A stretch of 64,000 nucleotides of DNA, taken from NCBI GenBank assembly GCA_024690205.1, contig JAILCX010000006.1, positions 1-64,000 on the forward strand, written 5' to 3'. The position numbers were made by a program, and so were the translations under genes. This DNA is from Lachnospiraceae bacterium. Lineage in GTDB: Bacteria; Bacillota; Clostridia; Lachnospirales; Lachnospiraceae. Shown in pieces: positions 53,244 through 62,105 of this stretch. The stretch's first letter is position 1; each line of letters starts with the position of its first letter. A model generated the notes under the pieces. It ran no database searches and was not told the origin of the DNA. It saw nothing but the letters and a program-made list of their open reading frames with translations.

Positions 53244-53789
53244 ATGGCCAGAAAAGAAACAGTCACTAAAGAGATTCTGCTTAATGCAGCATTTGAAATG
53301 TTAAAAGAGGAAGGTATTGAACAGGTTACGGCCAGAAAACTTGCAGCTAAAGCCAATTGTTCTACCCAGCCTATATTCAGGATATACAGCAATATGGAAG
53401 AACTGTATGTTGATCTTTTTTCAAAAGCATGTGATATCTTCCAAGAATATTATGTATCATTTCCAAAAACAACGGTTGTTCCGTTTGTAAATCTCGGACT
53501 TGCATACATACTTTACGCACAGAATAATCCTAACGTGTTTAAGTTCCTTTTCCTTTCAAAGGAAAGATACGGAAAGTCGCTTTATGACATGATCAACGGA
53601 CAAACATCAAATGTATCAAAGGAGATACAGTCCGCTACTTCACAGGGTGCTTCCAATGCACAGGAACTTTTCATGAAGATGTGGATGTTCATCCACGGAG
53701 CCGCTTGTATGTCACTTACGGGTGACTACGATCTGGCCGAAGAAGAAACGGTATCAATGCTGAAGGATGCGTATTCATCTTTCAGATAA
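53244..53789 (+). CDS. TetR/AcrR family transcriptional regulator
   Basis: A 181-residue regulator. The N-terminal helix-turn-helix (about residues 8-50: ILLNAAFEMLKEEGIEQVTARKLAAKANCSTQPIFRIYSNMEELYVDLF) is typical, and the C-terminal helical ligand domain resembles the WHG-type group (MWMFIHGAACMSLTGDYDL). It lies alone between two terminators. The target is unknown; a dyad on its own promoter suggests autoregulation. GGGGAGG precedes the ATG. Confidence 0.9.
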   Translation: MARKETVTKEILLNAAFEMLKEEGIEQVTARKLAAKANCSTQPIFRIYSNMEELYVDLFSKACDIFQEYYVSFPKTTVVPFVNLGLAYILYAQNNPNVFKFLFLSKERYGKSLYDMINGQTSNVSKEIQSATSQGASNAQELFMKMWMFIHGAACMSLTGDYDLAEEETVSMLKDAYSSFR

Positions 53790-53805
53790 TAGGAGTTTTC
53801 GATTG

Positions 53806-53841
53806 GTCCCTTACTGAGTGAATTCTCTGTAGGGGGCTTTT
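53806..53841 (+). terminator. Intrinsic terminator after the TetR-family gene
   Basis: GTCCCTTAC (53806-53814), 14-base loop, GTAGGGGGC (53829-53837), then TTTT. Nine pairs, two of them G-T. Confidence 0.6.
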
Positions 53842-53859
53842 CATATAAGAGAGGAAATA

Positions 53860-54807
53860 ATGGAAGAAAAAGATATCATATCGAGGATGAATGACCGGTT
53901 TATGAAGATGAGTAAGGGCCATAAAGCCATAGCATCTTTTATTTCCGATCATTATGATGAAGCAGCCTTTCTGACTGCAGCCAAAATAGGAAGCACGGTC
54001 GGCGTTTCCGAATCTACCGTGGTCCGCTTTGCAACGGCTTTGGGATATGACGGATATCCCGAATTTCAAAAAGCTTTGGCTGACTGGGTGCAGAGTAAGC
54101 TTAACCGTGTCCAGAAGATGGGGACCAAGTATAAAAATAATTCCCAGTCCCAGGTAATTCATTCAGTTCTTACGGCTGATATCGAAAAGATAAACGACAC
54201 GATCACAAATCTCGATCCCGAGGCGTTTTCTGATGCCGTGGATATCATTTTGGGTGCCGAAAATGTCTATGTATGCGGATTGCGCTCCTGCGAACCGCTT
54301 GCCGATTTTCTGCAGTTTTATCTTAATATGATAAGGGGAAATGTAATTCTTTTAAAGACAACCTCTGTTACCGAAATGTTTGAGCAGATGATTAGGATAA
54401 ACGAAAGAGACTGTATTATCGGTATCTCTTTCCCCAGATATTCCATGAGAACTCTTAAAGCAATGGAGTTTGCTAAGGACAGGAGAGCAAAGATCATTAC
54501 GATAACGGACAGCATCCATTCGCCCATGAATCTTTATTCGTCATGTAATCTGCTTGCGCGTTCCGACATGGTTTCCATTGTTGATTCTCTGGTTGCCCCG
54601 CTTTCTTTGATAAATGCGCTCGTGGTTGCTTTGTGCCTTAAAGTGCCAGATACGGTTAAAAAGAGCCTTGAAGACCTTGAGACCGTATGGAATAACTACC
54701 AGGTATATCTTAATGATGAGATCAACTTTATTGACGAGGAACCCATGCTCAATTATCCGCTGATGAAGTTAAAAGAAGCGGAAGAAGGATCCGGTGAGAA
54801 TGAATAA
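53860..54807 (+). CDS. MurR/RpiR family transcriptional regulator
   Basis: A 315-residue regulator with an N-terminal HTH_6 domain (about 1-80; GSTVGVSESTVVRFATALGYDGYPEFQKAL) and a SIS domain (about 120-260; VYVCGLRSCEPLADFLQFYLNM, GISFPRYSMRTLKAMEFAKDRRAKIITITDS) that would bind a phosphosugar. No sugar genes are adjacent. GAGAGGA precedes the ATG. Its end overlaps the start of the flavoprotein gene by eight bases, so the two are probably translated together. Confidence 0.9.
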   Translation: MEEKDIISRMNDRFMKMSKGHKAIASFISDHYDEAAFLTAAKIGSTVGVSESTVVRFATALGYDGYPEFQKALADWVQSKLNRVQKMGTKYKNNSQSQVIHSVLTADIEKINDTITNLDPEAFSDAVDIILGAENVYVCGLRSCEPLADFLQFYLNMIRGNVILLKTTSVTEMFEQMIRINERDCIIGISFPRYSMRTLKAMEFAKDRRAKIITITDSIHSPMNLYSSCNLLARSDMVSIVDSLVAPLSLINALVVALCLKVPDTVKKSLEDLETVWNNYQVYLNDEINFIDEEPMLNYPLMKLKEAEEGSGENE

Positions 54808-56026
54808 AGTTGTTGTTATCGGCGGCGGTGCTTCCGGGATTATGGCGTCGTATGTTGCTGCCCGTAACGGAGCGGATGTTATTCTGCTTGAAAAAAACGA
54901 AAAGCTCGGAAAAAAGATCTTCATAACCGGTAAAGGCCGGTGTAATGTCACAAATTCCTGTGACGCAGATGAATTCTTTTCAAATATCATCAGTAATCCC
55001 AAATTCCTATACAGTGCTTATTACGGATTCAGCAATGACATGCTGATGGATTTGATAGCTCCTTTATGTCCTTTAAAGACTGAGCGCGGTAACAGAGTTT
55101 TTCCGCAGTCGGATCATTCTTCGGATATCATCAAAGCTTTATCACGCCTTGTCGATGATGCATGCGTAAATGTAAAGCTTAACACCAATGTCATTTCCAT
55201 AAACGATCATATGGTTAAAACAACAAAGGGTAATCTTGCTTTTGATAAGCTGATAATCGCGACGGGAGGATTATCTTATCCGACAACGGGATCGACCGGA
55301 GACGGTTACGGTTTTGCAAAGAAGATAGGACATACGCTGATATCACCAAAACCCGGTTTATCAGGTCTTTTATGCGAGGGCGAAGATTGCCAACTCCTGC
55401 AGGGACTTTCGCTTAAGAATGTTTCCGTAACCCTTAAAGAGGATAAAGAAAGTAAAAAATCCCTTTATGAAGGATTCGGTGAGATGTTATTTACCCATTT
55501 TGGGATAAGCGGTCCCGTGATTCTTTCGGCTTCATCATATTATGCTTTGAAGTGTTATAATAAAAAGGCATACATAAGCATAGACTTAAAGAGTGCCTTG
55601 ACGGAAAAACAGCTTGATGAGCGTATACTTCGTGACTTTGAAAAATACATGAATAAGTCCTTTAAAAATTCGCTCGGAGATCTTTTGCCATCAAAGATGA
55701 TACCCGTGGTCATCAAAAGAAGCGGTATAGATCCCGATAAAAAAGTAAATGAGGTCCGCCGGGAAGAAAGAGAAAGGCTGATATCCGTTTTGAAGAACTT
55801 TGAGCTTACTGTTACGGATAGCCGTCCTGTCGAAGAAGCGATAATCACTCAGGGCGGTGTCAATGTAAAAGAGATAGATCCTTCGACGATGGAATCCAAA
55901 CTTTGCAAAGACATATACTTTGCAGGTGAAGTATTGGATATCGATGCTCTTACCGGAGGTTTTAATCTTCAGATTGCATTTTCTACCGGATATCTTGCCG
56001 GTTTATCTGCAGCATTAAGTCAGTAA
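54800..56026 (+). CDS. HI0933-family FAD-dependent oxidoreductase
   Basis: A 408-residue flavoprotein (NAD(P)/FAD-dependent, HI0933/YhiN type). The dinucleotide fold VVVIGGGASGIMASYVAARNGADVILLEKN opens it, followed by the family motif GKKIFITGKGRCNVTNSC, IATGGLSYPTTGSTGDGYGFAKKIGH and the C-terminal VNVKEIDPSTMESKLCKDIYFAGEVLDIDALTGGFNLQIAFSTG. The biochemical role of the family is not settled. The start ATG at 54800 overlaps the rpiR-type gene; a GTG at 54794 is an alternative. Confidence 0.9.
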   Translation: MNKVVVIGGGASGIMASYVAARNGADVILLEKNEKLGKKIFITGKGRCNVTNSCDADEFFSNIISNPKFLYSAYYGFSNDMLMDLIAPLCPLKTERGNRVFPQSDHSSDIIKALSRLVDDACVNVKLNTNVISINDHMVKTTKGNLAFDKLIIATGGLSYPTTGSTGDGYGFAKKIGHTLISPKPGLSGLLCEGEDCQLLQGLSLKNVSVTLKEDKESKKSLYEGFGEMLFTHFGISGPVILSASSYYALKCYNKKAYISIDLKSALTEKQLDERILRDFEKYMNKSFKNSLGDLLPSKMIPVVIKRSGIDPDKKVNEVRREERERLISVLKNFELTVTDSRPVEEAIITQGGVNVKEIDPSTMESKLCKDIYFAGEVLDIDALTGGFNLQIAFSTGYLAGLSAALSQ

Positions 56027-56061
56027 ATGCTTTGAATGAAATATATTTAAGGAGAAATAAA

Positions 56062-56718
56062 ATGAGTTACCAGATAGCGATAGACGGACCTGCGGGTGCT
56101 GGAAAAAGTACGATAGCAAAGATCGTTGCCAAAAAGAAAGAATATATATACGTTGATACGGGAGCCATGTATAGAGCTATGGCTATTCATATGTTGAGGA
56201 ATAATATAGATCCCGAAGATGAAGATGCCGTTTCAAATGAAGCAAAAAATGCTGATATATCTTTTGGCTATGTTGAAGGCTCGCAGCATGTATATTTAAA
56301 CGGTGAAGATGTTACGGCGTATTTAAGGACCGAAGAAACCGGCAATATGGCATCGACAGTTTCTAAATATGCATATGTCAGATCCCGCCTTGTTGCGATC
56401 CAACAGGATTTTGCATCAAAGAATAATGTTGTAATGGACGGTCGTGATATAGGAACCGTTGTGCTCTCTGATGCGGATGTAAAGGTATATCTTACAGCAA
56501 GCAGCGCTGTAAGGGCAAAGCGAAGATATGATGAACTTATAGCCAAAGGTGAAAGCGCTGATATTGAAAAGATCGAAGCCGATATCATAGACCGTGACAG
56601 ACAGGATATGACAAGGGAAGTATCGCCTCTTAAAAAAGCGGATGATGCGGTAGAGATCGATTCTTCATACATGACTATAGAGGAAGTTTCCGAAGCCATT
56701 TTGGCACTTTGCAGATAA
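56062..56718 (+). CDS. cmk: Cytidylate kinase
   Basis: A 218-residue (d)CMP kinase with P-loop DGPAGAGKSTIAK near residues 8-18, VDTGAMYRAMA, and MDGRDIGTVVLSDADVKVYLTASSAVRAKRR. ATG 56062 is supported by AAGGAG eight bases upstream. cmk-ispH-rpsA is a conserved clostridial order, and ispH starts one base after the stop. Confidence 0.96.
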   Translation: MSYQIAIDGPAGAGKSTIAKIVAKKKEYIYVDTGAMYRAMAIHMLRNNIDPEDEDAVSNEAKNADISFGYVEGSQHVYLNGEDVTAYLRTEETGNMASTVSKYAYVRSRLVAIQQDFASKNNVVMDGRDIGTVVLSDADVKVYLTASSAVRAKRRYDELIAKGESADIEKIEADIIDRDRQDMTREVSPLKKADDAVEIDSSYMTIEEVSEAILALCR

Positions 56719-56719
56719 C

Positions 56720-57568
56720 ATGAAAACAGTTTTAGCAGAACATGCAGGTTTTTGTTTCGGAGTGAACAAAGCCGTAAAAAGCGTATATGAACTTTTGGGC
56801 TCCGATAAGGATATTTACACCTTCGGTCCCATCATACATAATGACACTGTCGTCAATGACCTTTCCCAAAAAGGCGTTAAGGTTATAGATAGTACCGAGG
56901 AGCTTTTAAAGATCCGTGATTCGATAGTAGTCATAAGAGCTCACGGGATACCTGAAGACACTTATTCCCTCATTGAGAAAAATAACAATATGCTTGTTGA
57001 CGGTACCTGTCCTTTTGTAAAGCATATTCATAAGATCGTAAGGGAAAGATCACTTGAAGGAAGTTCTATACTTATCATAGGAAGCGCCGATCATCCTGAG
57101 GTCATAGGCATTAAAGGATGGGTAAAAGGTGATTCGTATGTCATAGAAAACAAAGATGATGCATATGCATTTTTGCATGATCGGGACAAGCCGATATGCA
57201 TAGTTTCACAGACGACTTTTAACTTAATAAAATTTCAAGAATTAGTTGAAATTATCAAGAATAAAGGGTACAATGTTAATGTTGTGGATACTATATGTAA
57301 CGCAACAAAGGAGAGGCAGGAGTCAGCAGAAGATATCGCGTCAAAGGTTGATGTAATGCTGGTGATAGGAGGCCGGAACAGCTCGAATACACAAAAGCTT
57401 TATTCGATCTGTAAAGAAAAATGTCCGGCAACATACTTTATCACCTGTTTGGACGATCTTAATTTCGATATTCCAAAGACCGCTTCCCTGGTAGGTATTA
57501 CCGCGGGGGCTTCCACCCCAAACAATATTATTGAGGAGGTTCAAAATTATGTCAGAATTAACTTTTGA
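56720..57568 (+). CDS. ispH: 4-hydroxy-3-methylbut-2-enyl diphosphate reductase
   Basis: A 282-residue iron-sulfur enzyme, last step of the MEP isoprenoid pathway (HMBPP to IPP and DMAPP). The three cluster cysteines are present: Cys12 (AGFCFGVNKAV), Cys97 (DGTCPFVKHIH) and Cys193 (DTICNATKERQ); also the SSNT-type substrate motif NSSNTQKL. In many Clostridia the enzyme is fused to ribosomal protein S1; here the two genes are separate and overlap by 20 bases in different frames. Confidence 0.96.
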   Translation: MKTVLAEHAGFCFGVNKAVKSVYELLGSDKDIYTFGPIIHNDTVVNDLSQKGVKVIDSTEELLKIRDSIVVIRAHGIPEDTYSLIEKNNNMLVDGTCPFVKHIHKIVRERSLEGSSILIIGSADHPEVIGIKGWVKGDSYVIENKDDAYAFLHDRDKPICIVSQTTFNLIKFQELVEIIKNKGYNVNVVDTICNATKERQESAEDIASKVDVMLVIGGRNSSNTQKLYSICKEKCPATYFITCLDDLNFDIPKTASLVGITAGASTPNNIIEEVQNYVRINF

Positions 57569-58697
57569 ACAAATGCTGGAAGAATCTTTAAAGACAATAC
57601 ATACAGGAGAGGTGGTTGAAGGTACTGTTATCGATGTTAAGCCCGATGAGATTATTCTTAATATCGGCTACAAGTCAGACGGAATTTTAACTCGTAACGA
57701 GTATTCAAATGAATCTAATCTGGATCTTACCACCGTTGCCAAGATCGGCGACACCATGGAGGTAAAGGTCATTAAAGTTAATGACGGTGAGGGACAGGTT
57801 CTCCTTACCTACAAGAGACTTGCTGCAGACAGAGGCAACAAGAGGATCGAAGAAGCCTTTAATAACCAGGAAGTATTAAAGGCAAAGGTTACACAGGTAT
57901 TAGGCGGCGGCGTTTGCGTTGTTGTTGAAGAAGTAAGGATCTTCATTCCCGCAAGTCTTGTTTCAGACACATACGAAAAAGATCTTAACAAGTATCTCGG
58001 ACAGGAGATCGAGTTCGTAATAACAGAGTACAATCCCAAGAGACGTCGTTACATCGGTGACAGAAAACAGCTTCTTGTTGCAAGCAAGGCCGAAGCTCAG
58101 GCAGAGATCCTTTCAAAGATCAAAGTCGGCGATGTTGTTGAAGGAACTGTTAAGAACGTTACCGATTTCGGTGCTTTCATCGATATAGGCGGTATGGACG
58201 GTCTTCTTCACATTTCTGAGATGTCTTGGGGCAGAGTTGAGAATCCCAAGAAGGTATTCAAGGTTGGTGATACGGTAAGATGCTTCATCAAGGATATCGT
58301 TGAGAACAAGGTTGCTCTTTCAGCCAAGTTCGAAGATGAGAATCCCTGGAAGGATGCCGATACAAGATTTGCAGTTGGTAACGTTGTTACCGGAAAGATT
58401 GCAAGAATGACTGATTTCGGTGCTTTCGTTGAGATCGCTAAGGGTGTTGATGCACTCCTTCATGTTTCACAGATCTCTAAAGAGCGTATCGAAAAGCCGT
58501 CTGATGTTCTTAAGGTTGGTGACAAAGTTACAGCTAAGATCGTTGACTTCAACGAAAGTGACAAGAAGATAAGCTTAAGCATAAGAGCTTTGACAGATCC
58601 CGAAGATGACAAGGACGACAAGGCTGATGATGCTGATGATGCTGTATCTGTTGATGTTGATGCTGTTATAGCTTCTCAGGAAGAAACCGAAGAATAA
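57549..58697 (+). CDS. rpsA: 30S ribosomal protein S1-like protein (four S1 domains)
   Basis: A 382-residue RNA-binding protein with four S1 domains at about 20-85, 105-165, 188-255 and 272-345; the last two are canonical (GDVVEGTVKNVTDFGAFIDIGGMDGLLHISEMSW and GNVVTGKIARMTDFGAFVEIAKGVDALLHVSQIS). An acidic tail of Asp/Lys/Ala ends it. E. coli S1 has six domains; four is normal in Firmicutes. The start at 57549 has an ideal GAGGAGGT (57533-57540) located within the ispH coding region. Confidence 0.93.
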   Translation: MSELTFEQMLEESLKTIHTGEVVEGTVIDVKPDEIILNIGYKSDGILTRNEYSNESNLDLTTVAKIGDTMEVKVIKVNDGEGQVLLTYKRLAADRGNKRIEEAFNNQEVLKAKVTQVLGGGVCVVVEEVRIFIPASLVSDTYEKDLNKYLGQEIEFVITEYNPKRRRYIGDRKQLLVASKAEAQAEILSKIKVGDVVEGTVKNVTDFGAFIDIGGMDGLLHISEMSWGRVENPKKVFKVGDTVRCFIKDIVENKVALSAKFEDENPWKDADTRFAVGNVVTGKIARMTDFGAFVEIAKGVDALLHVSQISKERIEKPSDVLKVGDKVTAKIVDFNESDKKISLSIRALTDPEDDKDDKADDADDAVSVDVDAVIASQEETEE

Positions 58698-58716
58698 TCT
58701 ACGGGGCGGTTTGCAT

Positions 58717-59502
58717 ATGGCTTACGAGTACGAAGAATTTAAAAAAGATATTCATCTTTTAACAAATATCGATCTTAATGCATATAAAGAGCAGCAGATG
58801 AAAAGAAGGATAACTTCTTTGTACACAAAGCACAGCTTTAAAGGTTTTCAGGATTACGTAGCTGCCTTAAAAAAAGATAAAGCATTATATGAGGAATTCC
58901 TGAATTACTTTACGATAAACGTTTCGGAGTTTTACCGTAATCCCGAACAGTGGAAATTGATGGATAGTGATGTTATCCCTCTTTTGATCTCCAGATTCGG
59001 TGAAAACCTTAAGATATGGAGTGCTGCGTGCTCAACGGGAGATGAACCTTATTCTCTGGTAATGGCTCTTTCAAGGCACATTCCGCTTAATAAGATCAAT
59101 ATCTACGCAACCGATATAGATAAACAGGTCATCGAAAAAGCTAAGACCGGTCTTTATTCTGCAAAGAGTATCGTTTCCGTTCCCGATGATCTTAAAAAGA
59201 AATATTTTACGGATGTCGGCGGTGCTTTCCAGATTTCAGATGAGATCAAATCCCGCGTCAGATTTGCAGAACATAATCTGATCCTCAATAACTTCCAAAA
59301 GGATTTCAACTTTATCGTTTGCAGAAACGTGCTTATCTATTTCACTGAAGAAGCGAAAGAAGAAGTGTTTGAAAAGTTCTTTTATTCATTGAAACCCGGC
59401 GGAATCCTTTTCATAGGAAGCACGGAACAGATATCTTCTTACAAGGAGATTGGTTACACAAGAAAATCAAGTTTCTATTACGAGAGACCTGAAAAACAAT
59501 AA
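58717..59502 (+). CDS. cheR: CheR-type protein-glutamate methyltransferase
   Basis: A 261-residue SAM-dependent methyltransferase that would methylate glutamates of chemoreceptors. The N-terminal helical domain has YKEQQMKRRITSLYTKHSFKGFQDYVAAL, then FTINVSEFYRNPEQW and the SAM motif IWSAACSTGDEPYSLVMAL; later NFIVCRNVLIYFT. No other chemotaxis genes are in the window. GGGGCGG precedes the ATG at 58717; an upstream in-frame TTG is less likely. Confidence 0.92.
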   Translation: MAYEYEEFKKDIHLLTNIDLNAYKEQQMKRRITSLYTKHSFKGFQDYVAALKKDKALYEEFLNYFTINVSEFYRNPEQWKLMDSDVIPLLISRFGENLKIWSAACSTGDEPYSLVMALSRHIPLNKINIYATDIDKQVIEKAKTGLYSAKSIVSVPDDLKKKYFTDVGGAFQISDEIKSRVRFAEHNLILNNFQKDFNFIVCRNVLIYFTEEAKEEVFEKFFYSLKPGGILFIGSTEQISSYKEIGYTRKSSFYYERPEKQ

Positions 59503-59504
59503 TA

Positions 59505-59537
59505 AAAACGGACAGGATAACCTGTCCGTTTTATTTT
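59505..59537. terminator. Bidirectional intrinsic terminator
   Basis: AACGGACAGG, loop ATAA (59517-59520), CCTGTCCGTT (59521-59530), flanked by an A-run on the left and T-run on the right, so it can serve both cheR (plus) and the convergent nuclease gene (minus). Confidence 0.88.
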
Positions 59538-59552
59538 TCTTATCTAAAATTA

Positions 59553-60656
59553 TTATTTCTGAAATGCAATAGCGTTCATTACGTGGGAAGCATAAACGGC
59601 GAAAGCCTGTCTGCTCTTTTTAAGATCATCCGTAAGTTCAAAGAAAAGATCCGTACTGTCATAATCTCTTTTAAAGAAGGGCTGGAAGAGAACAGACCAC
59701 TGTGGAAGATATTCGGATATCTTTCGGGTATAGCAGTTGGATGCTTTTGCCTGCTCGCGGAATTCCTTGTCAACAAATGAAGCAACGGATTTATGTAATG
59801 CCATATCCTCAAGGGGAAGATAATAATACTCCTTATAGTTTGCATAGAAGTATTTCATTTCTTCTTCATAAACAGGTACTACAAGTGTTCCGGTATTTCC
59901 CTGAGCTTTAAAATGACATCCTTTGCCCATGAATGAAAGAGGGCTAGGAAGATATCCGTCAAATGCGATATTTATCATAAGCTCTTTTCTTGTTATTCCG
60001 TTCATATCGGGATAAGTAGAGCAGCTGACCTTCGTTGCGGTAAGGTCTTCGGTAAAAAGATCATAGTAATTCAATATCGGAAGTATCTCCATCATGCCGC
60101 GTATATCATCGGAGTTATGCAGCATGATGGTCTGATAAGCACTGAAATCCTTGGTCTCGCTGTAGTCTTTGTATATCTCAATAAGTTCACCGCCTGAAAA
60201 CTCATCTTCGCGGTCAACATCCAGGAACATTTCAATGGTCTTTAATTTACAATCGGGAAGCCTTAAAAGATTTCTGTATGTATTTATCCTTCTGTATATA
60301 TCCAGTCCTTCCATGTTATCCACGGTATTTGTAAGTTCATACTTTGCGGACTTGTTACTTATGAAAGGTATATCAAAAGTATTTCCGTTATAGTGGATAA
60401 GGAAAGAGAAGTTTCTTGCAAATTCAAAGAATTCCGTAAGGATATCAGCTTCTTCGGATTCGTCTGAAGCCAGAAACTGCTTTATCATCCAGTTGCCGTT
60501 TGAATAAAAAGCACAACCGATAAGATAGATAAAAGAAGATGAAGACAGGAATCCCGTAGTTTCTATATCAATAAAAAGCGCATCCTCCAAAGGACACAAC
60601 TTTTCAAGCGGATATTGAAGTTCAAAATTGTTTAAAACCGTGTTTTCTGTTTTCAT
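59553..60656 (-). CDS. YprB-like RNase H-fold exonuclease
   Basis: A 367-residue protein with the DEDD-type exonuclease fold of the YprB family. Motifs: ALFIDIETTGF (Asp/Glu pair near 29-31), FLIHYNGNTFDIPFI (about 86-100, Asp), and HNSDDIRGMMEIL (about 185-197, Asp). This part covers residues 20-205; the remaining 160 residues are of unknown function. Such proteins are often found near DNA repair helicases, but no partner gene is here. A divergent promoter with rnfC lies upstream. Confidence 0.8.
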   Translation of the reverse strand: MKTENTVLNNFELQYPLEKLCPLEDALFIDIETTGFLSSSSFIYLIGCAFYSNGNWMIKQFLASDESEEADILTEFFEFARNFSFLIHYNGNTFDIPFISNKSAKYELTNTVDNMEGLDIYRRINTYRNLLRLPDCKLKTIEMFLDVDREDEFSGGELIEIYKDYSETKDFSAYQTIMLHNSDDIRGMMEILPILNYYDLFTEDLTATKVSCSTYPDMNGITRKELMINIAFDGYLPSPLSFMGKGCHFKAQGNTGTLVVPVYEEEMKYFYANYKEYYYLPLEDMALHKSVASFVDKEFREQAKASNCYTRKISEYLPQWSVLFQPFFKRDYDSTDLFFELTDDLKKSRQAFAVYASHVMNAIAFQK

Positions 60657-60663
60657 CTTTCAC

Positions 60664-60692
60664 ATTATATCATCTTTTAGACATATTGGAAA
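60664..60692 (-). promoter_or_regulatory. Promoter of the YprB-like gene
   Basis: Minus strand: -35 TTTCCA (plus 60687-60692), 17-base spacer, perfect -10 TATAAT (plus 60664-60669). The start codon is eight bases beyond the -10, so the transcript would have almost no leader. Confidence 0.45.
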
Positions 60693-60715
60693 AGAACCTT
60701 ACGCTGTGGTATTAT
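60686..60715 (+). promoter_or_regulatory. Promoter of the rnf operon
   Basis: -35 TTGGAA (60686-60691), 18-base spacer, -10 TATTAT (60710-60715) preceded by TGG (extended -10). The -35 boxes of the two divergent promoters overlap. Confidence 0.55.
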
Positions 60716-60774
60716 AGAAAATGGTTGTTTGGGTTTTTAAACAACACATTTTTTGATTTGAGGAAGGTATTTAA

Positions 60775-62091
60775 ATGGCAAGAATGACTTTTGTCGGTGG
60801 GGTTCATCCATACGACGGAAAGGAGCTTTCTAAGGCTAAAAGGATAAGAGACTATGAGCCCGTGGGTGATATGGTCTATCCTTTGTCGCAGCATATCGGG
60901 GCACCAGCAAAAGCACTTGTAAAAAAAGGCGACCGCGTGCTTGTGGGACAGATGATCGCCGAAGCCGGCGGATTTGTCTCTGCGCCTATCTGTTCAACCG
61001 TTTCGGGAACCGTAAAGGCGATAGAAAAGCATCGTGTTGTAACAGGTGAAGAAAAGGAAAGCATTATTATTGAAAATGACGGCCTTTTTGAGGAGATCGA
61101 TTGGCCCGAAGTTCCGGATTTCGAGTCTTTGACCAGGGAAGATAAGATAAAGATGATCGCGGATGCAGGCATCATAGGAATGGGCGGTGCCGGATTCCCG
61201 ACTTCGGTTAAACTTCAGCCCAAAGAGCCTGATAAGATCGACTATATCATAGTAAACTGTGCCGAATGCGAGCCGTATCTTACTTCGGATTACCGTAAGA
61301 TGCTTGAAGAACCCGAAAAACTGATCGGCGGACTCAAGGTTTCATTAAGTTTATTTGATAATGCAAGAGGTATCCTTGCCATTGAGGATAATAAGCCCGA
61401 TTGTATCGAAAAGCTTAAAAAGATGACTGCCGATGAACCCAAGATCACGGTTAAGGCATTAAAAACAAAGTATCCCCAGGGATCCGAGCGTCATCTTATT
61501 TATGCCACAACCGGAAGAGCCATAAATTCAAAGATGCTTCCTGCCGATGCGGGATGTATCGTTAATAACGTTGATACGGTCATTGCCATATATAACGCGG
61601 TTATAGAAGGCAGACCTTTGATGTACAGGATCGTTACTGTCACGGGTGATGCGATCAATAATCCCTGTAACTTCCGTGTCAGGATCGGAACTAATTATTC
61701 CGAACTCATAGAAGCTGCAGGCGGTTTTTCAAAAAAGCCCGAAAAGATCATATCAGGCGGCCCCATGATGGGATTTGCGATATTTGATCTTGATGTTCCG
61801 ATAACCAAAGCTTCATCTGCCTTGCTTTGCTTAAGCAAAGATGAGGTTTCATCAAGCGAACCTTCCGCTTGCATAAATTGCGGAAGATGTGTTGAAGCCT
61901 GTCCTGGACGCGTTGTGCCCAAGCTTCTTGCCGAACTTGCTGATCGTCATGATGAAGAGAATTTTGTCAGATTAAACGGTCTTGAATGTTGTGAGTGCGG
62001 AAGCTGCTCATATGTCTGTCCTGCAAAAAGACAGCTTACACATTCGATCAAATCAATGCGAAAGATTGCACTTTCGCACAAGAAGAAGTAG
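60775..62091 (+). CDS. rnfC: Rnf electron transport complex subunit C
   Basis: A 438-residue subunit of the membrane ferredoxin:NAD+ oxidoreductase that couples to ion export. It opens with a lipoyl-like barrel (GAPAKALVKKGDRVLVGQMIAEAGGFVSAPICSTVSGTVKAI), then an NADH/FMN-binding region (GMGGAGFPTSVKL, NCAECEPYLTSDYR), and a C-terminal pair of 4Fe-4S motifs (CINCGRCVEACPGR and CCECGSCSYVCPAKR). AGGAAGG precedes the ATG. The gene order C-D-G-E is the clostridial one. Confidence 0.96.
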   Translation: MARMTFVGGVHPYDGKELSKAKRIRDYEPVGDMVYPLSQHIGAPAKALVKKGDRVLVGQMIAEAGGFVSAPICSTVSGTVKAIEKHRVVTGEEKESIIIENDGLFEEIDWPEVPDFESLTREDKIKMIADAGIIGMGGAGFPTSVKLQPKEPDKIDYIIVNCAECEPYLTSDYRKMLEEPEKLIGGLKVSLSLFDNARGILAIEDNKPDCIEKLKKMTADEPKITVKALKTKYPQGSERHLIYATTGRAINSKMLPADAGCIVNNVDTVIAIYNAVIEGRPLMYRIVTVTGDAINNPCNFRVRIGTNYSELIEAAGGFSKKPEKIISGGPMMGFAIFDLDVPITKASSALLCLSKDEVSSSEPSACINCGRCVEACPGRVVPKLLAELADRHDEENFVRLNGLECCECGSCSYVCPAKRQLTHSIKSMRKIALSHKKK

Positions 62092-62105
62092 GAGAGGAGG
62101 AATAT

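Noticed and set aside
61995-62105. Longer RnfD starting inside rnfC
   Set aside because: The added residues come from the rnfC coding region in another frame, and the ATG at 62106 has an ideal ribosome binding site.
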